From NCBI GenBank assembly GCA_051530055.1, contig CM121343.1, forward strand, positions 2,170,001 to 2,234,000: a DNA stretch of 64,000 nt. Reading direction: 5' to 3'. A program made the translations under genes and the position numbers. Under the pieces are notes generated by a model. The model was not told the DNA's origin and did no database searches. It was given only the letters and a program-made list of their open reading frames with translations. Source of the DNA: Neoechinorhynchus agilis. Lineage: Eukaryota; Acanthocephala. Shown piece by piece: positions 1 to 11,800 of this stretch (the stretch's first letter is position 1; every line of letters begins with the position of its first letter).

Positions 1-2
1 CC

Positions 3-323
3 AATAACTCGGAGGTTGTTACGCAACCAGTGAATCTTACCAGTGAAACGAAACAACCAGAATCTATAACGATTCCTCAAAAGCGACACAATGACGAAGA
101 CAAACAAGAATTTCAACCTAAGGCAATAAAAAGAGAGTGTTGTGAATTCAGCAAGATGCAACCTTTTATAATTGAAAGTGACGATCCACTTTTTAGAGAG
201 AAAGTCCAACGATCAATCATTTACCTACCTATGAAGTCAAGACTGCATTCTCCGGTGCATTTTAATGTTAAATTAAAACCGGTTGAGGATGATGCGACTT
301 TTCAATCTCATAATTGCTGTTGA
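3..323 (+). CDS. 3'-terminal coding exon of an unrecognised gene (partial)
   Basis: An open frame runs from the window edge to a TGA at 321-323, so this is the last part of a gene that begins to the left. The visible ~106 residues are hydrophilic, rich in K, E, Q and P, with a KRHND and a KAIKREC basic stretch and a final Cys pair (SHNCC). I see no known domain. The in-frame Met at 30 is not a convincing start because the frame is open upstream of it. An AATAAA-like signal sits near 381-387, 60 bp downstream, as expected for a polyadenylated 3' end. I do not recognise the family. Confidence 0.5.
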   Translation, partial: NNSEVVTQPVNLTSETKQPESITIPQKRHNDEDKQEFQPKAIKRECCEFSKMQPFIIESDDPLFREKVQRSIIYLPMKSRLHSPVHFNVKLKPVEDDATFQSHNCC

Positions 324-600
324 AACCACGGTGTTTTTGTTGAGTGCTGTAAACCCAACGGTATGTAAAAATTCAAGAAAAAATAAATTCGTCTAAAAGT
401 TTTTTGCGATTCGCTGTACACCGTGCAGGATTTGAGATTTATTTAATTCCATAAGGGCGTTATATAAACTGATCATCAGTTTCGAAACACGAATTATTAG
501 CATTCCTGTAAAAATTAAAATGAATAGACTTAGTAATTCCTACGTAAATAATTTTTTCATTGTTTAATAACCTTATTGGGCAAAAAATATTTACAAACAT
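324..600. other. 3' UTR / AT-rich spacer
   Basis: This AT-rich stretch follows the stop of the first gene and contains a candidate polyadenylation signal at about 381-387. Nothing else is recognisable before the LINE begins near 601. Confidence 0.5.
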
Positions 601-1850
601 TTACACTACCGTGCTGGATCACTCAGCTGCCGTCTTGGTGTAATGGTTGAAAGGGCGGATGCAGCGTTCCTTCGCCGGTCACAGGGGCAGACTAATGTTT
701 TGTAGGAGGAATGCTCATGTTCTCAGATCGTCAGTGATTCGTCTCAATCTCTTAGACAATTGCTTGATTAGGTCCTGTGCCGTGGTACCAAATGGCACGA
801 GCGTCTCGACGCCAAAGGGACAAAATAATGATTTCGACTCAAGTCGCCGTATTTAATATTTTTGCGGTCGTCAACGGCGTTTGTTGCGCCCCCTGGTTTA
901 ATGTTGGCGAATTTTATGTTGCTGGCTGCGAGCGTGTCCGCGAACGTGGCGTCCTAGAGATGGCATTTTCCTTCTCGCCACGGGAATACTGTGACACCGT
1001 CCGGTCTACGGCGGCCACCGAGCCGTCAAAGATTACTCGGCTCTAGGATGTTGGACGCATTCACAGTATTCAGTGCATCTTCCGCAACGGCAGCGATTGG
1101 ATGTGCACATCGGTACCCAAGTCTCAGGGACACTGCAATCCTTACTGTCTATTCGGAGAAAATGGAACCCACAGAAGCGATTTGGACAGCGTTGAGCCAA
1201 GTACCCGATTCTCTTGTAGAAACTGCAGCCAATCGAGTTCGGTTCATCAGGTCACGATAATCTGAAATTAAAGAGTTACGAATTCTCGCTACCAGAGGTG
1301 AATCCCAAACTGATTGTTTGCAACCATTAACGGGTACTTGCTCGCTGCCTGCATCTCCACACGAAAGATTAATTGCCGCCACGAAATCGTCATCCAAAGT
1401 GTAATTCTCGCCAAAAAAAGGTTGAACTATTTTCCGGCTTGCTTCATACAATCCCCAATAAGCTGGCAGAGAAATATCGACTGCTTTTCGGATACCCAAA
1501 CCGCCGGAGGCTTCATCACATCCGAGCGTGGCATTATTCAGGTACCGGTTGTTAAAGTTCGACTGGAGAGAATGCGCGACGGGATTGACTGCGAATGAGA
1601 AGGCTATTGGGCTCAAAGGATCCCTTGTTGAACTCCTCTTTCTGACCACAAAGCGTGGTTATTGAACAACAAGGGAGTTGAAATCCCATAGGCATTAACG
1701 AAATAGCGAAATGCTTCTGGGGCGGGTTCTCCAACTACTTAAAGCAAATTTGCTCGGTAAACTGTGTTGAATGCATTCTTGAAATCACATTTCAAGATCA
1801 CGCACGGCATTTGCGAATCAATGTTTTGAATGTAATTTATTCGAGAACTA
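601..1850 (-). mobile_element. LINE (non-LTR retrotransposon), 3' half with RT and C-terminal region, degenerate
   Basis: Read on the minus strand, broken frames give a reverse-transcriptase segment with DFKNAFNT near 1780, then GVQQG- and DPLSPIAF-like blocks near 1620, and YLNNATLG in place of the usual YxDD box near 1530. Downstream follows the conserved C-terminal block of this LINE type (RLAAVSTRESGTWLNAVQ, then RIAVSLRLGYRC). The 3' end lies near 601 and matches the 3' end of another copy at 38220-39009, which is on the plus strand. The copy is 5'-truncated and has several stops and frame changes, so it is inactive. The same family supplies the fragments at 7483, 25560, 27040, 30820, 35137 and 36640. 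I cannot name the clade with certainty. Confidence 0.75.
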
Positions 1851-1914
1851 CCTAATCTTTAATTATAATCCGTACTTTCTTTTTGTGGTTTTGTTACCGC
1901 GGATTTAATTCACC

Positions 1915-2045
1915 GGATAATTCCGACATTTTCCCAAGGTTTGTCATCGTTTAGGTGTCTTATTTGCACACATCGATGATGTGGAAATTATGAAATATCG
2001 GAAATAAATCACAGAGCTAAAATCCGGGCCCTGAAGATTATTAAT
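1915..2045. repeat. Dispersed repeat, related to 48205-48300
   Basis: The stretch with GATAATTCCGACATT, then GGAAATAAATC and AAATCCGGG, recurs in the same order at 48205-48300. The family is unknown. The surrounding 2045-2400 is AT-rich with no recognisable gene. Confidence 0.45.
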
Positions 2046-2399
2046 CCTTAAATCTGCCCTCTAAAATTGTTTCTTGTAACTTAAATACATTTCTGTCAGC
2101 GACACCCGATATAATTTCAACATATTGAAAAACTTTGGCATATTCAACTTTCCTCTGGTCGTAATTTCTGATTTCCGCGAGAGTAAAAACCCAAGCAAGG
2201 CCTTTCTTAACTTCTCTGGAAACTTTAATATATGAACAAATTCAAAGCTTGGCTCCAATGAAATATCCGACCAAGACGTTCATAATAACACGTATATTTG
2301 TTTGTTAGATAACAAGAATTGAACCCACTTAATTTTTGGTCCCTTTGTGGCATTGGTTTTTATGAAGATAGGGTAATCGTTATTTGAGCGATAAACAAT

Positions 2400-2610
2400 A
2401 TTGGATTTAAACTATGGAATGCGTATTTGGTGAGGACGGAGGAAGTCCGTTCGGTTGGGAATATCCGGTCAAGTTTTTAAGGTCCGTTCTGGTGGGAATT
2501 GGTGTTTATTATTTGCAGGAGTGATTGTAAAGGTTGGTCTTTCCTTAGAATCATTTCAGGTTATGATATCCGAGAAGACTGGACAGCATGGAAAAAGGAG
2601 CGGAGGACCG
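2400..2610 (+). repeat. Dispersed repeat shared with 18470-18760
   Basis: Sequence from the GTCCGTTC / AATATCCGGT blocks through TTGCAGGAG, GGTTGGTCTTTCC and TATGATATCCGAGAAGA to GCATGGAAAAAGGAGC is repeated at 18540-18760 with moderate divergence. The core TTATGATATCCGAGAAGA also forms part of the 186-bp satellite at the right end of the window. The 82-codon ORF at 2588-2836 starts inside this repeat and is not supported as a gene. Confidence 0.6.
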
Positions 2611-2754
2611 AAATTATTTTAAAAGGTGTATTTGCCCTGAGCAGCTTGGTACAAGGGACTTTGTGTACAAATTCATAGTGGAATTTCTCTATTATTCTAA
2701 AAACTTTTTCTTGTTCAACAAACCAATAACGTTGTTTAGGTCACCTGTCGACCC

Positions 2755-2870
2755 GATTGAATCAGTCGTGTTATCAATTCAATTGTTTAAGTGTCTTATT
2801 CGCAAAAGGGCCTTCAAGTGCGAACAAAATACTTAAACAATTGAATCGATATAATGACTGATTCAATCAG
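2755..2870. repeat. Foldback (MITE-like) element
   Basis: Two arms of about 40 nt (starting GATTGAATCAGTC at 2757 and ending GACTGATTCAATC at about 2866) are near-perfect inverted copies separated by a short loop around GCAAAAGGGCC. No coding capacity. Small nonautonomous hairpin elements of this form are common in invertebrate genomes. Confidence 0.7.
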
Positions 2871-2929
2871 TTCAAGTATTTATACATTTGTCTTGAAACA
2901 ACATCATTTATCAGCAAGGGAACAGAGGA

Positions 2930-3080
2930 ACATCTTTATTTTCCATTGCCTCGAGAATCTAGCATTCCCTTTCTGAAAAAAATAGTTGGCTACACGAGGT
3001 GTTGACCATTTTCCAAGGTTAAAAAATCTGAGGCGCTTAGTTCGACTGCGAGAGGTTGAAAAAATTGCACATCAACCGAT
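2930..3080 (+). repeat. Dispersed repeat related to 13930-14110
   Basis: The order ATCTTTATTTTCCATT, CATTCC, ATAGTTGGCT, CCATTTTCCAA and GCGAGAGGTT is shared with 13930-14110 inside the MON2 intron, at roughly two-thirds identity by eye. The family is unknown. Confidence 0.5.
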
Positions 3081-3164
3081 TGAACTCTCAACATTTCAAA
3101 TTATCTTTGATATCCGATGTTTAATGCTTTTAAAATAGATTTAAATATCGATTTTTTTATAAAA

Positions 3165-3240
3165 AAACTTATTTTTTCTAGGTTTTACAATAATAAAGCA
3201 CAAAACGTGCAATCACCACCGTCCGCAAAATTGAATATCG
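3165..3240 (+). repeat. Short repeat shared with 58255-58315
   Basis: About 57 nt from TTTCTAGGTTTT through AATAATAAAGCA to CACCACCGTCC and AAAATTG is nearly identical at 58258-58315. There it is followed by sequence resembling the 3'-terminal codons of the LINE copy at 7483-7800, so this may be a LINE 3' tail read on the minus strand. In the plus frame 3117-3308 is open for 63 codons with an acidic end, but all four differences between the copies are replacements in that frame, so it gives no sign of protein constraint. Confidence 0.45.
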
Positions 3241-3619
3241 ATTTGGCCAGCATAACAAAAATCACGGATGAGGATAATCAAGACGACTTTTGTTTCGTTT
3301 TTAATTGACGATCGATACGTGTAGTTAGATTTTAAGCTTTTCCTGCAAATTCTATAATTTTTAAAAATTTTCCCTCAAAAAATTGGTCGTAACTATGAAA
3401 ATAGTTCATTCTTTACCTGCATATTTTATTCTATTAACTAAACTGATCATAAAACCCTATTAATCGACGAGCAGAAATGTCAGAAAAACGTGCTTAGTTG
3501 ATTTATTCTCAGTTTCCGGAAATTGTTCATCGCACAAAATCATTAGCAACAAGGTGCGAAACGGAAATAGAAACTTCTTCGAACTCAAGTGTACGACTAA
3601 ATTTTAACACACCGCCCCT

Positions 3620-3790
3620 GGATTTTGGTTAGGGAAGCATTGGTCTGCACTACGTACGGTTAAGAGTTCGTACATCTCTCCGGATCCTCAGATACCTCCT
3701 GGAAACGAAACTCATTAGTGAGTTTACTCCCTTCAGCGGACCTTCGATCTTAGGCAGTGACGGAAGTCAATTCTTCCCGCTTTGGCTGTA
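3620..3790 (-). mobile_element. SINE fragment, minus strand
   Basis: The reverse complement carries CGCTGAAGGGAG, AAACTCACT and GAGGTATCTGAGGATCCGGA in the same order as the SINE copies at 45915-46180 and 54445-54715. The copy is truncated, divergent and lacks a clear tRNA-like head. Confidence 0.6.
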
Positions 3791-4261
3791 CGCAAGTCGA
3801 AAAACGAATGCGATTTTTTTTACTTGCGTATGATGCGATTATATCCTGGAAGATAAATTTACCCGGGATAACCTCTTTCGGATCGTTGGTCCGAGTACGC
3901 TCAGTAAAAATTGAAATTCTTCAATGATCGGTTTGGCCGTAGAACAGTGAAAAATTGAAATTGTGACATATGACGTAATGTAGAATACGGAAGAATTTCA
4001 ATTAAGTTCATCTGTGGCATTAGTTGAATGACGCATTTCATTGAAGTTTGATTTGGAAATACCTTTAGAGTGAGTATTTCCACTATTTCTATGACGCTAT
4101 CGTGTGTATTTTCTACAGGATTGCAATTGCTTTTAATTTGCATTTACGCTGTTTTTTAGTATTATCAATTATATGTGTTTGTCGGTGAAAAGAAAAATAG
4201 ATTTTGATTTGTAGTGATGTTCATCACTTATTTTTTATAGTTAATTATAATAATTAAATGA

Positions 4262-4715
4262 GCTTACTGTTTGTATTTTCCTTAGCAAACAACCTGAAGA
4301 AGTCCGACGAGACGGACGAAATATTGAGAACAATATCTTTTTTATAACGAATTATCAAATGATTGATTTATTTGATAATTTCTTTGCCTTCTTCAGTAAA
4401 ATCCATGAGTATTGGAAGTGGGGGAAAATTATATATCCTATAATCACTTTAATTGAAATATTTCGTCCAATCTTATTGGACTTCTTCAGTCAATTATTGT
4501 TTTCGGAGAAAAATTCTTGAAAACAATAATTGACTGAAGAAGTCCAATGTGATTGGACGAAATATTTCAATTAAGCAACAGACTGAAGAAGGCAAAGAAA
4601 TTATCAAATAAATCAATTATTTGATAATTCGTTATAAAAAAGATATTGTTCTCAATATTTCGTTCGTCTCGCCGGACTTCTTCAGGTTGTTTGCTAAGGA
4701 AAATACAAACAGTAA
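4262..4715. repeat. Nested foldback element with four hammerhead-like motifs
   Basis: The outer arms (about 4265-4396 and 4583-4712) are inverted copies of each other. Between them a second palindrome (about 4450-4575) has its own arms meeting at a short centre. Every arm carries a CTGAAGA + A + short hairpin + GAAA motif: plus at 4294-4325, minus at about 4654-4690, minus at about 4456-4492, and plus at about 4529-4566. In the inner pair the hairpin stem GTCCAA/TTGGAC is perfect. The layout looks like one foldback inserted into, or derived from, another of related design. PLE-associated hammerhead motifs are the nearest known analogue. Confidence 0.7.
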
Positions 4716-4784
4716 GCTTTGTGAGTGGAAGAAAGTCATTTTAATGACGTTATCTTTACGCAATGACATTTTATTAATTAGAAG

Positions 4785-5516
4785 ATGCCCCCGGACCCAT
4801 TGACTTCTGATCAAGATGATGTATATTGTAAAAATGAACTCATAGTTGCTACGGAATACGTTGGGAAACAACTTGGAAGATTATTGGACGCTAAAAATGA
4901 GATAGATCGCCTTACCAACTCATATTATCAACAAATGGAAAGTTACATCAATAATTTAAAGACAGTTTATTGCTATGTGTCGTTTGAGTCCAGCTTAATA
5001 ATCAATGCGACTATTCTCGAACAATTGAACGTTTCATGCGATCATTTGAACGATACACGGTATTTAGGTGCTATTCGTGATTGATTTTGACGAGGTTTTG
5101 AAGTTCGAAGACGTTGGAGCAAATCGAAAAAATCAATGATTGTGCGAACGCCATTATTTTGTGTATTGAGGCGTTCAATAAAACCAATTTGGAACTCAAC
5201 GACAATTTACTAAAGCAGTGTCCTCGGCCACCGTATGCGTCCTTTGCCAATATTAGTGAAGCAGTATCGGAAATCAGTAAATCGTCAATGCTTTTGGGTA
5301 CGTATATCCTTTTTCGAATCTTAGTGCTAAAAATATCCTTTTTAACTGAAAGGTATTTTGCTTATTGATATCAAGTTTGACGATTGGTTCAAATGGTCTC
5401 AGTATGCCAATCAATTGGAACAATTGATTACTATTCGCAAATCCATCGATTTAAGCCAGTCATTGTTGGTTGCAGACAGCACTGTGCGCCACATATCTAC
5501 GAGCCTTGAGAATTAG
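4785..5516 (+). CDS. Three-exon gene, 210 aa, unrecognised helical protein
   Basis: The exons I infer are 4785-5059, 5104-5297 and 5353-5516, joined by GT-AG introns of 44 and 55 nt. The phases agree and give one 210-residue frame ending in TAG. The start is the first Met (MPPDPLTSDQ). The sequence is rich in I, L, N, Q and K in patterns suggesting long amphipathic helices (for example YVGKQLGRLLDAKNEIDRL and LEQIEKINDCANAI). It has no signal peptide or membrane segment. I do not recognise the family. Small coiled-coil subunits of complexes (mediator, kinetochore or BLOC-like) look similar in character, but that is only a resemblance. MON2 follows on the same strand after 291 bp, so the two could share transcription control. 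Confidence 0.7.
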
Positions 5517-5807
5517 CAATTATAAGGCTTGCTTTTGTCTGATTGAACACCGATCGGGGACTTGAGTGTGGGAATCAGTTTAACCCAGAAATTTGAGCGC
5601 ACTTCTTCTACTGACTTATTTGTCAATCACTGAATAAAACGAAAAACCAACAAATTGTGGACATATTTCAGGAATAATACACATCGATCAAATTTGCATT
5701 CATGAGACAAAAATTCTATATTGGCTTGTATTTTTCTAAGATCAATAAAAACCGTTTTCCATCCTTAGTGGTTCTTTTTCGAATTAGTCTTATCTTATCT
5801 TTACTAG

Positions 5808-8800
5808 ATGTCATCAACGAATGTACACTCAAGACTTCTTGAACAAATTCTAGCCGAACTACGCCAGGTTTCTAATGACACCAAACGAAAGCAGCCACAC
5901 ATTAAGGAGGTTTGACTTTTTTATATTCTTTCAATTCACGTGAAATGATTATAAATAGGCGGCCGAGACTGCTTCTCAGTTAATTAGGCAATACCTTAGC
6001 TCCACAGGCAGTGATTCTGATTGTTCAACAGTCGATTCCATCTCGCAACTAAGTGGCGATATAATGAGACCTCTAGTTATGGCGTGCATCGAAACAACTA
6101 AACAACCTCTCAAACTAATTCAAACGTGTCTCACAGCCATTCATCGTCTTGTCCAATATGACGTTTGTGATCATGTAAGTTCTTGAATTTGATCTTCATC
6201 GATCCTATGAATTCAAAAAGAGTTTCTTCGAGTAACTTTACCCGTTTAAATATACTTCATGAAGCTACTTTTAACGATACCCATTGTCGTTTGTTGTTGT
6301 ACTTCATTTTGCTCACGGAAACCAATTTTTCACTGATTTGTCCTCTTGAGTAGGCATCTTTGATATCAGTAGCGGACGTTTTAATCAAATTAGGCCATCA
6401 GCAAATGGAGGAGTTAAGACTCATTCAGACAGCCTTATTAATAGTCAATGAATCCAATGTGCTTACTGGAGTTAAACTTAGCCAGGTTTGATCCCTTTCC
6501 TTTATTATTAACGTAGAAATTTTTTTCAGATAATTTGCTTGGCTATGAACATGTGTAAATCAAAAGATCAAACTTTAGCCAATACCGCGAATGCGGCAGT
6601 CAAACAAATGACAGTCGCGGTTTTTGAATGTCTATATACAACCGGTGAGTGCATCAACTTAAATATCCCGACATGAGTTTTCGTTCAATAGGTAACGACC
6701 CGACCGATGCTTGTTCTCTACTAAAGGTAGGTCAATGCAAATAATCGAATTGTTTTTATATGGCGGAAAAATTGAAGCAATTTATTAGGTACTCTTTATC
6801 AAGGTTGTTTGTCAAATTTTCCGCCATTTTAAAACATTAATTAAATCTTCAAAATGTTATTATAGGACCTATGTAATCTGGCTCAAAATCCACCAGCAAC
6901 ACTGGAATGGCTACAATCTCTAAAAACATTTCCACAGGCTCATAGCATTGACCTCATAAATATAATCGTTAAGAAGTATCCGGCGTGCTTTATCAAACAC
7001 GAAAACTTGATGAAGATTGCGAGAGACCGTATTCTCGCATGTGTAGTGGATAATATACAACTGACCAATTCAAATGATGGTGAGACATTTAGCCAATCTA
7101 ATCGTTTCCCGGTAATGGCACGAACTGCTTCATTATTTCTAAATTTGGTGACGAGGTTAGCTGGTCATTTGGTAAGTCTATCTCAACCATCGTAGCTTAT
7201 TTTATATTAGCTTGTAGACGACCGAATGTGCGAATGTTACCGAATTGCTGTCAAAATGCATCGAACCAGAGTGTGTTCAGTGGCAAAGAGCTGTTGGAAT
7301 CGAAACACTTCACCTTCTTTTTTATTATCATCGAACCTTGCCGTTTGTATCCTTTAAGACCTAAAATGCATACAAGTGTTTAATGAATCTTTTTCTCAAC
7401 TAGAATTCGTTGTTATTTAGAGATATTTCCGGAGCATTTCGACAACCAATCAATCTTCATTTCTCGACAATTAACACACTCACTACCTCCCGCCGAATTC
7501 CAGCTTTTGTCCTTCCTCGGCTGTCGCTATCGCGCTTGCAGCATTGCCCGTTGTACTGCCAGCGAGATATTTTTTCGAAGGAATACGCCTGCTCTTGAGT
7601 CTCCAGTTGCCTCTCTCAATTTCTTTGAGAGATCCTGGAGCAGAGTGAATGCCGAGCTGCCAAGCGCTCCATAATTCTCTACTCCGAAGGGGACAAAATA
7701 GTGTTGTTACAGTCCCTGATATTTTGCTACAAAACCTAGTAGCCATCATTAATATTGCAATCGATATATCGTTGGCAGTGACGAAATCATATGAGAATAA
7801 ATGCTTTGAACGAGTCAAGTGCATGTTGTCTTGAAAATTAGACAAAATATCAACAACTTGTTTCGAATTTCTCTTATATAAAAATTACTCTTGAATTTTA
7901 ACCCTTATTTAGTTTATCTTTGAATTTATTAATTCTTGTATGCAATAATCTCAAGAATAAAACATAGTCACAATTTACTAATTGAAAAAACTTTAGGGTT
8001 CTATTCCTCAACAATAACGATTATGGAGGTTCTGTGCTAAAAGGTGTCGTGGAGCGCATAAGCTCTTTCATGCATAGCTTAACAATGAAAAAGAATGTGG
8101 ATAGTGGATTAACGGATTCTTCGTTGGTTCAAGATATCCTAGCTAGTGGAAAAAATGGCGAGCGAAAACAACAGCAGCATACATGGACTCAAGTACCACA
8201 ACCTCCGTCGTTTCTTTATTCAGGAAACTCATTCGTACTTTTGCGGGAATTCGATCCTCAAACGAAACGATCAGTAATGTCAGTAGTCATCACTGTGTTC
8301 ATTGTCTCAAGCTATTTATCTCCGTTAGACTCGAATCTTGGGATCGTGAATTACCATCAATTGACGAAAATCATTTGTTAACCGAGTGTTACTGCTGCCT
8401 TCAACAGCTCTGTTATAGTCTCGTTCTACTTCATTCTGACGATAAACAACCAAAATTGGCATCAGCTTTAGCTGAGAATGTCTGGACAGGAATTTTGTCT
8501 TCATTTCAGTTTTTGTTAGAAATAAGTGCAAGCAGCAAAATAGTTGATGATCTACTAAAATCATATGATCAATTCATTCGTCTTTGCAGTCCAGGATCGC
8601 GATCTAGAATAGAATTACTTATTTATTCGCTATGCAGATTATGCCTACCATCCGGATACTTTCTAACGTGTCTATCGTTGAGTGTCAGTCCGAGAGCCAC
8701 CAACGATGCTGCTACATTTATAAGCAAGTCAGGCGGACATAGCCAAACTGGAATAAAGATACGTCTCTGCCGACTCTGTAATACTTGTCACGATGCACCT

Positions 8801-11800
8801 TGTAAAAATCCATCCGAAACTGATATTGCATTCGATGCACTTCAACCAATTGTAACTGGAATGGCTTTGACCGATTATCCAATGCCGACCGTTGTAAGCT
8901 AATTGTTCAATATAAGCACACATCTCACTTTTTTGTTCAAAGGAATTAACCTATAGACATCTCAGTTGTCTATGCGTGCTAGCACGTATGTGTTCTGACA
9001 GTGTGGCTGAATTCACCGATTTTAATATGTGGCATCAAATACTAACTGTTCTTTATGTCAGTTTTTTTAAAAGAATGACTTTCACAATATCATCAATAAT
9101 TGTTATCATAGCATGCCTTTTGGATACTTGGGATATCACCTGATAAAAAAAACGGAGCCAAACTTATCTGTGAACAACCCTTTGAAAAAGCAATTAAACT
9201 TATCGACGATATAATCAATTCAATCAATAATGTTCTAAAAAATACTTCGTATTTATAGTATTTTTGCTATTTGTATTTTCAATTTTTGGTACTTTTTAGA
9301 CTTCTGGATGATGCACAGTTTGAACGTCTATTGATGGTGCTACTTCAACAATCAACCCAAGAAGCCAATTTGGGACTTCATGCGGTAAGTCTTCCATCAC
9401 AAATAATTTATCCCTAAAAATACAGAACGCTTATAATGATTGAGCCACTGTTTCGTTTTAGGCGCTGAAAAATGATTTATATAAAATGCTAATTTCGCGT
9501 TTATTATTCTGACTACGACATTTATAAAGTCGTTTTCTACACTGATCATTTTACTCGATAAAAAATTTTTGACGTCAATATATTATTTCGATTTAGAAAA
9601 GACACTGTTCCTTATTTCCTATATATTGCGTTGTGGGCGCATCTCAGAATAACCTCGAGCGACGTGCCATTTGGTGGAATCTCGTAAGAGATCAATTACT
9701 TCAGTTAGCCACCGATAGTCTCGAATTGGGCACTTGCGTACGAACGAAAGACGATCAAACATTCGTAGGTTGCTCAACTCGTCGTGAAGTTGTTGAATTT
9801 CATGTGAATATCTTATGTTCATTGATTATCCGATGTATGGCTACCACTGACGATGTTTATGAGACACTGAGTCCAATGTCACGTTTGGTCGAAACTAACG
9901 ATCGACTGGGTAATCCACCTAGCTCTGCATCATATAAATGCCAAGTGGAAACTCACTTACACATTCTTAAGACTTATCCTTCTCGACTAGATGCTTCCTG
10001 GCCTCTAATAATCGACGCAATCGATAAATGTGCACGAGGTACCGATGAGGCTGAAACAAATAGATTGGCATTCTCATGTTTTGAATTCATGATCAAAGAT
10101 CTTCTTCCAACCGGTATATTTACTTCGTCAAAAGCATCAAACCATCTATCGCTTCTAATCGACGCTCTAAGTAACTTCAGCGTGCCACCCTTACAATCTG
10201 AAGAAAAGCTACAGATAATTGCCATCAACACGACGCTTACAGCCATTGAAATGTTGTGGCAGATCGGAGACTATGTAGCTTCGAGTAATGTCGGCAACGG
10301 GAATATTTGGCTTCAACTCTATGCACGGCTCTCTGATCCACTAGCTCTTGATGCTAGATCCTCGGTGCGAAAAAGCGCGATCCATACTTTATTTGCTAGC
10401 TGCTCCGTACACCAAACAGCTCATTGGACTTGTGAATTTAGATCGTCACTTATTTACGATATACTGTTCCCGCTCGTCAATCAAACGAACCATATATTTC
10501 TTTTGCAATTTAATAACCTAACCCAAGGACAAGAAAGCTTGAATGCTTCATCCGAAACAATATCAACGGGCATCACTATTGTGAGCCCAACCGAAAACTA
10601 TGAGTTTAAGACATGGAGCGAAACAGTCGTCGGTGCTCTACAGGGAACTATAGGACTCATCAGTGATTTCTCCAGTTACCACAATGAAGGTTAGTGGCGA
10701 TGTTACTGATTTTATTAAAATTTTTAGAACTGCTCAGCAACGATCCTAAAAATTTGAAATTTATGGCAGTGTGAATACTTTGAGTAAAACATTGCGAATA
10801 ATTTGCCTAGAATTAAACTTTTTATCTCGAAATCTGTAATTGCGAAATTCTACACTTTTATTGTTGATTCAAATTAAACGGTTCCGTCGTACTTGCCAAA
10901 ATCTCGTGCTATTTTTGTCGATTAGAGAGAGAGAAAATATGAACGTCTAAAATATGTATATCGGTGTTGATTATTTATTCACTAATATCTTCAGTAATCG
11001 AAATCAGTTTTACTTCGCCGTGAATTGCGTCTAGTTTATTTTTATCTTTTTTAAATTTCCATCTAATGTTTTATCACTGTTTTAATAAAACTTTTTATTC
11101 CACATAGAAAATTGCACTTATCGTTATGTGGATGTATGGCAAAATTCTCTAAAATTAATGCAAAGTATGATATTGTCACCAAGCCATGATATACGCATGG
11201 CAAGTGTCGAATGTCTATCTCAACTTTTATCAATCAAAACGGAAATCCCTTGCGAATATTGGCACATTATGTGGTCGTATTATAAGAAGTACGGATTTGA
11301 AATAATCGCCATGGCTTCGAAAAGGATTTCGGACGAGAACGACCAAGCATTTTATACCCAATACCTGCGGTTGTTCTTTAGTATTTCCCAACGAATATGG
11401 TACCATTTCGATCGGAGTCATATGAACACCTTTGCGAACATATCAAGGGAGCTTTTGCTAGTCGACACTTATCCGAGTACAGGATCGATTACAATGAATC
11501 TAGAGCTTCAAAACGAATGTGTTAAATCTTGTGCGTTCTTAAAGGACAAGATTTTTAAAGAACCGCTGCATAGACAAAGGGAATTAATCACATCATTGAT
11601 TGATTCATGTCTCGAACTTTGCGCTTTGTGTATGCCGATAAGACCGGCTGGACTCTACAAATTCGGAGAAGAAATGATACAGTTTGTAAGCGATCTTTAT
11701 ATAAAATCGTACGCCGACCCAATCTTATCAGGTGAGAATATCCTTCTTAAAATCATTAAGGTTTGTTATCACCATTTTTCAACGCTACTTAAATCTTTAT

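Noticed and set aside
630-700. GTCTTGGTGTAATGGTTGAAA looked like the 5' half of a tRNA
   Set aside because: No acceptor or T-arm pairing; it lies at the LINE 3' end and recurs there in the copy at 38220-39009.
2588-2836. 82-codon ORF beginning MEKGAEDRN
   Set aside because: Starts within a dispersed repeat and ends in a foldback arm.
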